64,000 bases of DNA from Pocillopora verrucosa. Lineage: Eukaryota > Cnidaria > Anthozoa > Scleractinia > Pocilloporidae. Positions 32,531-44,879 of the stretch are shown here, piece after piece (position 1 is the stretch's first letter; the number at the start of each line of letters is the position of its first letter). Made by a program: the position numbers and the translations under genes. A model generated the notes under the pieces. It saw only the letters and a program-made list of their open reading frames with translations, did no database searches and had not been told where the DNA came from. The stretch lies in assembly GCF_036669915.1 (NCBI RefSeq), contig NC_089312.1, positions 15,997,317 to 16,061,316 of the forward strand. The letters run 5' to 3'.

Positions 32531-33277
32531 TGCTAATTCAAATGAACGTTTGATATCTTGAAATCCATTTCAAAACTGACTCCATACTTTTGTTGCAGAC
32601 GTATTATTACATTTATCCCTTTGTTCTACTTTGATCCATTAATCTTGTGTTCGAAGTAAACCTTCATTTGTAGGGTTCATAGTCCATACCTAATTAACTT
32701 CGTTTTCCCGCCCTTTCCTAAAAAATAGGCATCGCCTTTTTCAAGCTGTAAGATATCAAAATGATTCGGGATAGCAATTATGAAATACGAACTACCAGTC
32801 TGAAAGGTACCATCTGAAAGTTATTATAATACAACATATTGTATTATGATGCTTGCAAACACATTTGCTGCATTGTTGCTGGAAAAGAAAAGAATGTAAT
32901 CGTCAGAGAGAATCACAAGTATGAAAATTTCACGGGTCAAAGCAAAGTTTTGCCTCACCATATTTTCTGTTCGCCTGCTTCAAAGATTGGTCGATTGTTA
33001 AACCTTTATTGAGAATTGGTGTTAGATTATTGCTCTAGACTTTAAATAAAAGGGATCTCAATAACTTAATCGTTAAGTTGAACCCTAATATTTCCTGCAC
33101 CATTCTGTCCATAACGAGAAATTTTCCAAGAAGGCGTTTCACGCTTACACGATCATTATCCAAAAACATATTTTCCTGAAAGCAAAGTCGAATCTATGGT
33201 AATGGTTTTCTTCCGATGTAACTTTTGTCTCCAAATTCAATTTTACGAGAATGTGGCAGGTGTTACCCGTACACTTA
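32531..33277. other. Unit 3 spacer leading to the lost C gene
   Basis: Contains a shortened copy of frame X (about 32690-32815). From about 32880 it matches the C downstream flank (6350-6735). Homology to C stops at about 33277, inside the flank, before any coding sequence of C. Confidence 0.65.
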
Positions 33278-35899
33278 GTGTTCTAGTTCTCTCTTGTATA
33301 CTTTCGTGTTTATTTTTCGCTTTTTCATCTTCGTATAATATATAGATTTAGCCAAGCCCAAAAGCGGAGCTCTGATTAGTTTATTTTCCAGCCCTTCATT
33401 ATACTTAATAAAGACTGTAATAAAACTTGTCCGCACAGGCTGTAGAAGAGCTTCTTCAAAGGGTTAAGAGACCAGACAAGGTCTGGAACCTGGGGACGAT
33501 GTTCTCAAAACACGCATGCTAGTCAGCGGTAACTTCACACAGCTTAGGACCTTCATCGGTGTTCCTGATGTTTTGAGCAAATATTCGAAGATTGGGAATG
33601 TTATCTTTTTCAGATGAAGTGTGTGATGACAGCATCAGTTGAAATTATATTCTAGTAAGTGTGAATTATAATTTCGTTTTAGGAAAATGGGCCAAAATTG
33701 AAAGAAACGACGGAAAACAACTTTGCGTGGAGACATCACTGGTAGATTGGGGTGTATACACGTGAGCACAGTGAGTCAGTAAAACAACACGCCAGAATCG
33801 TATGAGCTTCTCTTATATCGTCTCTTGAAGATGCCAGGTATGACTGCTTGCCCCACCGTTTTTCCCTAACGTTTCAACCTCCTCTGTTTAGCGTAGAAAA
33901 TTAAAAAGAAAAGTACTGAATTTTCAACTCGTGTTTGAACCTGTAATCTTTTAAAACTTTCTTGCTTTCGGCTATTGTTTCATGCTTGTCCTTTGGCTGG
34001 AAATGCACGACGTCTTTTTCTGATATTGGTAAAATTTCCGCACAATGTAAATAGCAATGTATTGTTTTTGTCATTGTTTACTCTATCCAAGAACTGAATG
34101 CATAATGTAGGATGGGGCTATACGGAAATTTTACCTAAAAGTTTTTGAGTTGATGTTTTTATTGGCTATGTATATTAAATAGGTTGAAAAAGTTTTGGAT
34201 GGTATTTTCTCATCTTTGCCATTAACTGAATTTACTGGAATTTGGAGTTGTTGCAATATGTTAACATGAAACACACTAATAAGTTTTATTGATATATAAA
34301 AAGTTTTCAGTCATTTGACTATCTACTATTTCAACCCAACCATTTTTCACAACTTGTAAACACATGTTTGAAATGCCTTGTCACAAATAAGCTAACAGGA
34401 TTGAGGAGGGTGTATTTGGGAATAGCCTCTCTTGTCAGTATCATTAATTTGCTTATTGCTCCTGCTGGCAATGTTTTGATGAGGTTGGGCTGTCAGGGCA
34501 AAGGAACTGATGATTTTAGTAGGCAGTGACTTTTTTCAAAGCTGGAAACTATCATTGTGAATTAGCCACACTTGTGCCTGTTAACTCAACTTCTTATTCT
34601 GGTAAACTAGTTTTAAGAAGGATACAATATTTTATTATATAAACTTGATGCATAGGCTGTACAGAAAACTTTAATTTGACTGAAATTTTTATAGCCAATA
34701 CCAATCCCTACACATAATAAAATGTTAGGAGGATCAGAGAAAAAATAATGTACCATACATCTGCAAGATTTATTTTAATTAATACATGAATATTAACTGA
34801 TACTAGGAGATCTAAGAATATTCAAAAGAAAAGAAAATTTGGTTCAAAAATTAGAATTCAGCATAGGCTGGATAACCAAGATTCTTAGAAAAAGAAATTT
34901 GTACTAATGAAAAAGCTAATTTAATTTTTTAACTTATTAAGCTAAGGCATTTATATTCTTGCCTTGTGCAATATGTGGATGCCAATTAACTTAACTTTCA
35001 TGCATCAAAATACAAAAAATGTTCTCTTCATCTATATGCCCTATAAACATTACAGGTGAGGGGGCAAGTCAAAGTAAAAACATGATTTAAAACAGGATGG
35101 CCCCCGTTAATTTCAGTCCTTATTAAAGGAGGATCCTTGCTTCTCCAGATTCCTACCCTTAAAAACTCACATATCTTATGACCATTTCCAGATATCAATG
35201 TTTATTTTTGGTATGAACATGGGTAAGAAACACCATGCATTAATGAAAGCTTGAGCACAAGTATTAAATGCAGTCTGAATAATAATAATATTACATGTTA
35301 CAATGTGGTAACTTGGACAGCAAAATTATATAATAACACAATTCCAAACAAAGGAAGTCAGGTTATTGACCCACCTTCTTCAACTTTTGAGAAATAGATA
35401 TGGTAAACAGTTACAATTAATGGAAAGTTGAAAGTTTGAAAGCTCAATGATGTACATTGAAATCATCAGAACCTATGCATCCTAGCGAAAAAAAGGTCAA
35501 TTACCACCATAACTTCTCCCAAACATTCATGCTTACGGGATAACATTAATTTTTTTTTACTAGGTGATACTGTACTTAAAATACTTCTACTGACACAAAT
35601 GCATTTTTCTAAAGTTATCTCATAGTATGTGACTGTACAGGTCATGTGGATGGTTCTTGCATGGGGACTGACATTTCAATTACCCCAGAAAACTTTAATC
35701 ACCAGAATTGCAAGCTGAGGTGTATTTACCATGTGCTCAAGTTTCCAAATCAGTCACCTACCTCAGTTACAGTGGAGCTCACTCCTTTTTGAGCCTATCT
35801 TCAGTTTGATCATCCTGTTACATGTGAAAACATCAAATGTTACTCACATATTCAAATAATTAATGAAAGTTATAATTTTTTTAATAACCTACTTCCTTT
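33278..35899. other. Long AT-rich stretch without recognised genes
   Basis: The first 55 bp match 22215-22275. After that nothing repeats elsewhere in the window. I find no open frame of note on either strand, no RNA gene and no transposon protein. Untranslated exons of an unseen gene cannot be excluded. Confidence 0.5.
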
Positions 35900-36107
35900 A
35901 ACCCTTTAACTCCCATGTATGATCAAGACAGAATTTCTCCTAACAATATCATTACAATATCAAGCAGACAAGTGATGAGAATAAATAAAAATGGTAATTA
36001 GGGGATTATTGGTTGATCCAATACCAAATTCTCAAAACTAACATCACAAGAACTATGTGGTAGACAGTAAGGAGAATTACTAATGAGATCTTGGGAGTTA
36101 AAGGGTT
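35900..36107. mobile_element. MITE with AACCCTTTAACTCCCA ends, copy 1
   Basis: 208 bp with 16-bp inverted ends (AACCCTTTAACTCCCA at the left, its complement TGGGAGTTAAAGGGTT at the right). The interior is AT-rich with ATCAAGACAGAATTTCTCC. No coding capacity. Confidence 0.7.
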
Positions 36108-36198
36108 AGTTGTCTCCAGAAATAGTAAATGGTATTTAAAAGAAAGGAAAAAAGTTCTTGAAACATCTTATGTTAAATGAAACTTTGTTATGAATATT

Positions 36199-36315
36199 AA
36201 CCCTCTAACTCCCATGAGTGATCAAGAAAGAATTTTTCTCTACAATATCAATATAATATCAACCGGGTAAGTGATAAGAATAAGGACAAATATTAGTTTG
36301 GGGATAATTATCATC
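36199..36315. mobile_element. Same MITE family, copy 2, truncated
   Basis: Left end only (AACCCTCTAACTCCCATGAGTG), with interior similar to copy 1 for about 115 bp before it diverges. Confidence 0.6.
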
Positions 36316-36948
36316 TATTCTTAGTATCTATCTTTTACCAGCTGACATCTGAGAAGAATCAAGTCTGCTACACTGGTAATTTGACACATTGCAGGCAAAC
36401 CCTACAACTGATTAAATTTTATTTGAATCAAAAACATGAAGGGCAATAGAAGAAATTACCTAGCACAATCCAAGTTTCCCTTCTTAAGTACTCTGTGATG
36501 TTTCTTCTATCATATGGTAAACTGAGTTTACAATTTACCTCATTTTTCTGATTGAGGGTGTCTTGTGCACATAAAAATTAAAGTTCAGTTCCTTTAGTAG
36601 CTTTTTTGGGTACAAAGATCAACAAAGAACAACATCCACACCAAAACATTCTTTTGAAAGACATCTCTACAATGGTAGGTACACACAACTGACAGGTCTG
36701 AGCAAAGCATGTCAAGCATTAAGATATGATTGTCAATTTACTTTTCATTACTTGCAAACAGCTTATTTCTATCAGCTTTGAAAACTTCTGTATCATTGCT
36801 TTCAAAGAAAAGCATTTCCCATGAACACTTGAACATTACAGACATAAGCTACCAGCAACAGGTTTTTCCATTGTTTCATAACATTAGCTTTTACATTTGA
36901 AAGAATAAGAAAATTTAATCATTTCAATATAATGAAATCCCACATTTT

Positions 36949-37162
36949 AACCCTTTTAGTCCCGCTAGTGACCGAGACAGAATTTCTCCTTACACTATCA
37001 GTATGATAGCAAGCAGACAAGTAATGAGAATACAGAAAAATATCAGTTAGGGAATTAATGGTTGATCCAATTCTAAATTCTACAAACTAACATCACATAA
37101 ATTGTATTGCAGACAGTAAGGAGAATTACGTGTACTAATGAAATCTAGAGGGTTTAAGGGGT
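36949..37162. mobile_element. Same MITE family, copy 3
   Basis: About 214 bp with degraded inverted ends (AACCCTTTTAGTCCCGC at the left, GGGTTTAAGGGGT at the right) and the shared interior. Confidence 0.65.
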
Positions 37163-37361
37163 ACGACACATATGGTAATCATATGTACCAGAAAAGTGTT
37201 CTTATTCTGGAAGGAGAGCTCTGCAACAATTCTGTTTTATCTTCTCAGTCACTTCACTTAAAACATAAAATTTAAATATTTGCAAGCAGGTTAAGAAGGA
37301 AATTAAAGGAATGGGGTAATTTTAAAAAAAAACTGTGTTGCTGAGTCAGTGGGGGTATTAC

Positions 37362-37550
37362 AAGATAATTTGGTTTTTCAACTGAGTTAATAATGTAATA
37401 TGGCCTCCGTAAAGAGATCCAAAGGTGCCGTTTCGAGCGTTAGCTCTCAGTCAGTGCGATGATGAAGGGCTAACGCTGGAAATGTCAGCTTTGAAACTCT
37501 TTACGGTGGCCAATTGACATTATTAACTCAGTTGATAAAACCAAAATTAC
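37362..37550. mobile_element. Foldback MITE, copy 2
   Basis: Same hairpin element as at 22911-23100, with CTCTTTACGGTGGCC in the right arm and the same flank after it (from 37551, matching 23101-23184). It marks common descent of the two unit junctions. Confidence 0.75.
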
Positions 37551-38769
37551 CTTGATTGTGTAGATGAGGCTATGTAAACCACGGAATTTGTTTTCTATTA
37601 CTCTCATAAACTACTTCTGAAAGATTCGCGCGAACGTTACAAGTTATAACCGTGATAGCAGGGTAAATATATCTTATTAGATGTTTTGGTGTGTTGTATG
37701 GCTCAGTATTTTGCCATATTTTGTAGGGTGAGTCAAAATACTTATAGGTTATTTATTCTCCAATTGCTTTTATTTCTGCTAAGTCTCTCTGCTTGTTTCT
37801 CATAAGGCGAGAATAGCAAAGCGACTAAAGAAACGTAGCGCGCGTAGCCGACTGGTTAAACAGGGTTTTTTTCAGTACAAAGTAACCAACCAACTGTCTA
37901 AATAACCGTATAATATCGCAGGATATTTGCACACTGTTAGCGCGTTATGGTACTCTGCTATAGGATATCGGTCAATGAGAGAGCGCGTTGTGGTTCCAAC
38001 TGACGATATAAGAAGCCACGAAAAGATAGATTTCATAAAAGTTTGTGACACGCATTCTGCTTGGAACTAAAAATTACTTTTAAATGTCATTTTGGCTTGG
38101 AATAGTTATGCGGAATCTCACAACTATCGCTTGCGGAAATGCCCCGACGCATGCATGCAGTCGAACACAGGCTGACTAAATATAATTTCGTATTTTAACA
38201 TGTCCCTCACAAGATGTCAAAATTATACGTCATCAGTGTTGACAGAAACTTTATTTTGGTAACGTAACACCATGTCAAATTAAGTTTTCACATGCTATAA
38301 TTATTCCTTTTTTCCCAGTAAAACTAGGCATACTTCGAATTTACGACATTCATAATGGAGAAAAGAGCCTAACACTAACAATCGTCACATAAATAGCAAA
38401 CACAACCCTAAATAACTTCCTAAGGGAAAAAATTCCATTGACCTTTATTTCATTTAGTTGTGTTCTGCTCGTTCTTAGAAATAACTCCTCTAACGAACGA
38501 GAAATCTCGCAGCAAAGTATGGTTCACGATTTCCTGGATTATGACCATTTTAGCCCTATGATCTTGAAGAGTGACTAGCATCCGATGCCACATTCAATAT
38601 CACCTTTTTGAATCAAACTCTAAGGTCCCGCGAGTAAAGGAAATGATCACCAACTAAAGAAGCTCAAATTCTTCTTATCGGCATCTCAGGAGATGAATGG
38701 AGAACAGTTTGAAGAATATGCATACTGATGTAAGTGGGTAAGGGGTTGAGCAGCCAACACCTCATTAAA
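37551..38769. other. Spacer downstream of A4
   Basis: Unit sequence without the LINE found at 23185-24598 and without the BEL element, so it preserves both empty sites (about 37636 and 38283). No gene. Confidence 0.65.
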
Positions 38770-39779
38770 TTATTCCGATTTATTTTTCTGCATATAATAA
38801 AGTTCTATGGCTTGTGAATCCGTTACTTGCACTCTTTCTTGTCTGTCGCGGAGAGGGTCCACATGAGGAAACAGGGGCCGTCTTGTTTTCTTGAATAAAC
38901 TTCGAGCATACTGCCTCATAGCTTCTCCGTAGACTCCGTATAATATTGGATCTAAGGCCGTATTTAACAATGTCAATATCAATATCAATCAATAACTGAG
39001 ACGCTCGCCATACGTAACCACCATTTGTGAAATGGAAGTACAACAACGTGCGTGTGACCATGAAAGGTGACCAACATATTACAAACGCTATTGTGAGTGC
39101 TGCCAAGACCTTGGCCACTTTGTAATGCCGCTTATAACGCATGGAAGCTATGGTGTTTGATGTATTTGATGCAACGTTTGAGCGTAAGGATAGAAAAACT
39201 CTCTTCTGAACAACTATCATGTAGACAAGAGGTACAAGGAAACAACAAAATGCGTGAATAGTATAATAGGTCTGTCGCGCTAAATCCCCGAACACGATAT
39301 TCGTGCAGGAAATGGTTCCTGTGTCATCTGTTTGGGTTTGATAAGCATAAAGCAAAGGCGAAGCGACGACTGCGCCAACTGACCGAACGGCGATTAACTT
39401 TTGTAGCATGTTTTCCCTTGTGATGAGTCTGACTCTTAAAGGGTCTACCACAGCCTTCAGACGCTCAAAGCTGATAAGAACAAGAGTCAATTATGAAGGT
39501 GGAGTAACATGCTTCAATGACAAAGCTTTGTAGTTTACAGGATATCTCGCCGCCTACCCAGGTCCACATCAAGTCAAAAATAGTCAGTACCGTAAATGCT
39601 ACGTCTGCAATTGCTAAGTTGGCGATGTAACACGTCAAAGAAGACTCTCGTTGTCGTTTTAGTTTGTAACAGAGCCAAAGAACAAATGAGTTCCCCACGA
39701 TTGACGACAGGAAAATTAGGAAATAAACACATGTGAATGTGGCAACTAATGCTATGGGAAATCCGCCGCTCGTTGCCAT
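38770..39779 (-). pseudogene. Class A GPCR, subfamily A, copy 4 (A4), frameshifted
   Basis: Begins at the ATG at 39779 (MATSGGFP) with normal TM1 and TM2 (N30, LAIAD). One in-frame loss of three codons in TM2/ECL1 (DLMWTW where A1 has DLIVFLWTW). An extra base near 39490 (CAATTATG versus CATTATG) shifts the frame in TM3. The middle part, from MTLVLISFERL through CWSP, is open in the second frame down to RASQLL. A TCAATA-repeat expansion at about 38968-38992 breaks TM7, after which the tail (DPILYG to MQKNKSE) is in the third frame. It cannot give a full receptor as read. Confidence 0.88.
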
Positions 39780-41814
39780 GTGTAGTATTCGGGTCCTCTT
39801 CAAATGCTGTGTTAAACAAGCGTTTCTTGCCTTGCTCAGAGCCAATGTGTGTTTCTGTGATTGATTGCCGACGGCCATTCTGAATCTTGTCTTGTCCAAA
39901 CCTGTTTGTATAACAAGCTGTCAACTTATTAAAACTCGCTTAGCATTTTTGTTCCCGAAAAAAAAAAGAAGAGGTAAATAGAACTAAAACTTGCCTGGGT
40001 TGGATCTTCTATTAGAAAGTCCATACCCTCGCTTATTTGTTATTGTTGTTTTTTTTTCTTTTTTTGTGGTTCAAGTAGAATGGAATATATCTAGCTTAAT
40101 TATGCCGGGATCAACAGGAAACATTAAGAAAGCTTCTTTACTTTGCGAAGCAGCTGTTACAACAGGAGTATTAAGAAAGTTTATGTGTTTTCCTGACAAG
40201 AAATTGGATGTCATCAATTAATTTCAATGGAAATCTCCTCAGCCCTATCTCTTAAAGCGATCAGAGCCTGACGATAAGCATTCTTAATCCTTCTTTACTT
40301 AAGTGGTGCCAAATTTGAAGACAACAGATATGCATGATGTAGTAGAATAATCGCTATTCATTCTTCAAACATAATTATAAGCTATTTCCGCATCTTGTGA
40401 AAGTGCTTATGTATAAGCTTATTCAAAAAGCCGTGAATTTCATCGTAAGCCCTCGGCAAGTTTTAATCTCTAGTTTTGGACAGCTTTATAGAATAGTTGA
40501 AGCACTGTTTGTAATATTTATCGCTCTGTTTATCAAAATTGTAGCATCTGGTTATGCTATGTTCTTTCTTACAAAACATCACTTTAAAAATGATAAATAA
40601 GCAAACCTTGGGACACACAAGCTGCCAAAATGATCAAGTGAAATGTAATGATATGTAACTGTCATAACTAACATTTCTTCTTTGCTTTAACAAACTTAAA
40701 AGTGATGTTAAACAGAACTTGATTGAAACCGTTGTGTGCAAGGTGGTGTTAGCTTCCACACAACCCACCAATTTGATCGAAACCGGTGATATATGATTTA
40801 TATCAGCGTTTGATATAAATCAATATAATGACATATCAGTATGATTATATATATCAACGTTACGATAATTATGCAGTTCAAATGTTTTGAATATTCATCA
40901 AATGTTTAACAACAAGATCCTGATCGATTTAATGCCGTGAACGTTTCACAAAATATTTCTTGGCGATCTTGGAAGACCTTTGTGACTTCTGGTAGTGGCA
41001 TATTTCAATGCCCTTATGAATTTACATAAAAACTTACTATCATCTCACAGATGTCAAATTTACTTTAGATCAAAAGGACCTTGGAACAATACTGTCTATT
41101 TGAATTTATTTTGAACTCTAAGAACTTAACAACTTTTGACGTTTATTTTAATCAAATGGTTTAGCTATTCAACCATAGCTTTAAAAAGAACATTATCAAC
41201 TGATCAGAGGAATCATTGAACTATACTTCTAATTATGTTGATCTTAATTTGAACTCCCCTCTAACGAAATCCTTACCCAATCACGGTCAGTTTTGAATGT
41301 TTATTACGCTTCGATGTTGTCGACCTCTTGGCAATAAGAAAACTACATTATTATAAATTGATTAAATACATGGTTTATTCAATATGACCCAGTTTAGATA
41401 AGATTCACCAGGTGATATTGGTTATCTCCCTGATCCTTACTCTATAGCGACTTGATTTTAGGTTACACAGCAAAAATCCTTTTTTCGTTATATCCTTAGT
41501 ATAACGCACACCTTTCCAATTTTTCCTATTCACAATGTAAGTCTCCCTGTAAATCAATAAATTCGATGGTACAACTTCGTAAGGGTATATGTTATTTACT
41601 GATATTCACTTGAAACCTGTGATATAATGAAATTACCATGGCTTTTATGACTTTCGCTAACTACTGTAATACATTTCGTTTTTACCATCTTAACTTATTT
41701 TTATTCAATTACAGTAAAATATAAGATTTTCGTGGGAGAAAAACACCTGGTTTTTTTTCTTTTTTTACAAACCGCTGAGGTACCTTTCCTTAACACAAAA
41801 TTTACATACATGTA

Positions 41815-41864
<50 letters not shown>

Positions 41865-42419
41865 TATTGTAGACAAGTCACTTCTTCTGGCTGAACTTGC
41901 TCCGTCTTATTCTATTTTGTTTATCTGTTCTTGTTAATTTATCTTTCGCATATAAAATATATAACTTGGCTGAATTCAGAAGGGCACGTTTCTAACAAAA
42001 TGAAAGTTTGTGCAAATATTTGAGAGGTAGCAAGCATGGCAAATTGATCGAAATATCCAAAAGAACTTTTCATTCAACGCCGGTTGCTTTTCTCAGCTTT
42101 TCCTCTCTTACTGATGGTGTGTCTTGTCAACTTTTTGTTCCTACAAGTACTGAAAGGAATCAAGTGGATTTCCAGAGGTTTCTTCAGCAGAAAATTAATC
42201 CCTGAGAAAGTTGGTGTGTACTTTACGTATTATAGATACGACAGTATGAATTAAATATTTATACTGTCAGGAAAATTATTTCCTATTTCTTTGTTCCCTT
42301 CTCTTGTCTAGCTTTAAAGAAAATACCCGCTGCGAATCGTGTAGATTATGGAACACTCCTTCGTGGCTGCCACGGGCTCATGCCCTGTGTCCAACAGATT
42401 AAGTTCTTATGTATACCTT
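39780..42419. other. Spacer between A4 and B4
   Basis: Unit sequence matching 1070-3463. It keeps the 67-codon hydrophobic frame (40397-40600, GTG start) and holds the TA microsatellite at 41813-41868. No gene called. Confidence 0.65.
41813..41868. repeat. TA dinucleotide microsatellite
   Basis: A nearly pure TA tract of about 50 bp with flanking ATACATG interruptions, followed by ATATTGTAGACAAGTC. The same place in unit 1 (about 2790-2815) holds a short mixed tract, and in unit 3 (about 28410) only a few bases, so the tract expanded in unit 4. Confidence 0.9.
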
Positions 42420-43349
42420 TCACTCTAATGTATTTTGATAAAGAGATGTCACTGTGTTATCCCTGTTCTTGTAGAGAACTCTTCGTAGTAAAGACTTTAA
42501 GTCTCCGTCGTACAAACCGTACAACAAAGGATCCAATCCGGTATTGAGAAAGATTAAAAGTTGAGATGCCCTCCAAATGAGTCCTTTTGGTGCTAAACGA
42601 AAGTATATTAGCGTCCGATTGACCATGAAAGGAGACCAACAGATTATAAATGCTATAGTTAGTGCAGCAAGTGTCTTTGTAGCCTTTTTGTGTCGTCTCT
42701 GTGCTCGCGAAGTGAACAATTTGCTTGTTGGTCTAACGCTTGTGCGAAGAGCGAGATGAATTCGGATTTGGGTAAAAATCATGTAAAACAACGGGGCCGC
42801 AAAGAATAATGCCGTGTGCAAACTGTAATAAATCTGCGGGACAGTGACTCCATTTCTCGTAGTCATACAAGCAACGTTGCTGTCCACCGTTTTTATGCTG
42901 TAGATTTGCAGCAGAGGAGTGCAGACCAGTAAGCTAAATCCCCAAATTATAACTGGTTTAAGGTATTCTCTGCTGCACCAGTCTCTTGCTCTGGAACTAA
43001 ATGGATCTGTGGTAGCTTTTAATCTTTGGTAACTTATAGTTACAAGTGTCATGATGGAGGTCGTATAGCTCGCCTCCACAAAGAATCCTTGAAGCTTACA
43101 AGTGTTGTTTCCACCTATCCAGCGCCACAAATATCCGATCATGTTAAATACGGAAAGAAGAGTAAAAAGGAGATCCGCCATCGCTAAATTCACCAATAAC
43201 CACTTAAACGGGGAATATCTTCTTTTTAAGGTCTTGTAGCAAGTCAGCAAAACCCATGTGTTACCAACCGTTGATAAAATGAAAACTGAGGTGTAAATTA
43301 CGATAAACAATACCAAAGCAGGCGCAGCGACATTGTCACTTACCGTCAT
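42420..43349 (-). CDS. Class A GPCR, subfamily B, copy 4 (B4)
   Basis: Intact intronless receptor of 309 residues with an ATG at 43349 (MTVSDNVAAPAL). Landmarks are N30, LAMAD D59, C84 and C161, Q108-R109-L110, TM6 CWSP and TM7 DPLLYG. It has an ECL1 NNT sequon like B1 and B3. The tail ends TVTSLYQNTLE. By eye it is closest to B3 (shared YSREYLKPV-like and TTRNG words in ICL2 and ECL2). It is the last intact receptor of the A-B-C array. Confidence 0.93.
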   Translation of the reverse strand: MTVSDNVAAPALVLFIVIYTSVFILSTVGNTWVLLTCYKTLKRRYSPFKWLLVNLAMADLLFTLLSVFNMIGYLWRWIGGNNTCKLQGFFVEASYTTSIMTLVTISYQRLKATTDPFSSRARDWCSREYLKPVIIWGFSLLVCTPLLQIYSIKTVDSNVACMTTRNGVTVPQIYYSLHTALFFAAPLFYMIFTQIRIHLALRTSVRPTSKLFTSRAQRRHKKATKTLAALTIAFIICWSPFMVNRTLIYFRLAPKGLIWRASQLLIFLNTGLDPLLYGLYDGDLKSLLRRVLYKNRDNTVTSLYQNTLE

Positions 43350-44879
43350 TTTGGTTTGGGTAAAATATTCTTTTTAGCAATATTCCGAATAATTTAAAGC
43401 TGAAATTTTACACTTCTCTGTCCTTGTTCAACTAAGTCAACTTTAGTCGCTACAGAACTAATCAAAGTACAACGGTAAATGCCAAGACTGCTTTTGGTTT
43501 TTCCATTTTCTTTCCCCCGCTTCAAATGGATTTATTTCTACTTTTCGTTGTTTACCACCCTTTTTAAGTTCTCCATCGACAGCTGCATATTTAATGTACA
43601 ATAGGACTATATGAAGAGCGTAAGAATATATCATAGCATACTAAATGTTATGTTTGAAAACACCGTGCAAATTGTTGGAAGCCAGTTTATTACTATCCAA
43701 ACCCAAGATACCGCTTATAAATTATTAACCTTTTGGTTTTCAGGAGAAATTTGATTTTGATGTCATTGGAAATGCCGTAAGAAATACACAAATGTTCAAT
43801 AATATTTTTCTGACCGATGTAAAAAGCATTACTTTAATCCCCAAAAGTCAATTTTTAGATTAAAATAAAATCTGTCAGATACTATTGAAAAGTTGACATT
43901 AACTCTTTGAGAAAATTTAAAATGTGTTTTGTGCCAATTTTTCTATTTACATATCTTGGCTGCTAGATGCCAAAATTTAAATAGACTTATGCACCTGTCA
44001 TTTTCTTGTTTCTGAAAAAAGAATGAAAATCGACTTTCATAAGCGTTTTACGCCCGAGTATTCATCTATGCATAAATAAATATTTACAGCTTCTTTTTAA
44101 TTACTTTATTTGAAAGTAAAAGCATTACAAATTCAATTTGGTGAAAATTGTTTTCTTTCAGCTACTTCAGCGGTTTTAAAATCTGATCTCAAGAAGACTG
44201 CATTTGATAGCAGAATGATTTCATAAGGCTGTAGTTCCTGTCCAAATCTATGTCAAATCAAGGATTAGAATTGTTCGTGAAATAATACATCTAGTGTAAC
44301 AAAAAAAGCGGTTAGTTCTTCATTTTGGGCTTAATGATTAATTGATAAGACAGCTATGGCCTCAAGGTGAACTTAGGCCCGTGCAGTCCAGCTCTAACTA
44401 TTATAATTTTCCAACCTTTTTTACCTTATTTACAAACAGTTTTGAAAGGTGTTTGCAGGGAGTGGCTTATAACGCAGCATTTGTTGGTTATAATTCCGCT
44501 AAAGTTCAATGTGTTGTAATCCTTTGTCACTTATAAAAAGCAGAACAGTCCGTGGATCAGTTATCTTGGCGCTTGAATGAAGGTCAAATAAAAGATTGGA
44601 CTATAAAGAGGCCAACGTGCTTCTCCCTCGGTACAATTTTATCATTCTGGCCGTGAACGGGCCAGAATCAGAAATTCGATTTAGTTTTTCTCCCGCAGGA
44701 AAATACACAAAAAAGGCGCTACGTGGGAGTTTTCAATTGCGCGTCACTGAATTTCCGGAAATGATCAGGCAACCAATCAAAATGAGTTAAATAAAAAACC
44801 GGAAGTTCTGTCATCCGACAAAAACAAACACACGTAGAGCCGATAAGTGAAACGGTGAAACAGGTTTTTTTATTAGCCA
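43350..44879. other. Spacer upstream of B4
   Basis: Repeats the B upstream region (4364-5100, 30017-31400). Homology extends through 44640 and, from about 44720, into the RecQ-associated region shared with 18990 and 31850. No gene. Confidence 0.6.

Noticed and set aside
33340-35899. A hidden gene in the long gap before the MITEs
   Set aside because: I looked for long frames, splice-flanked exons and receptor remnants and found none that I could defend.
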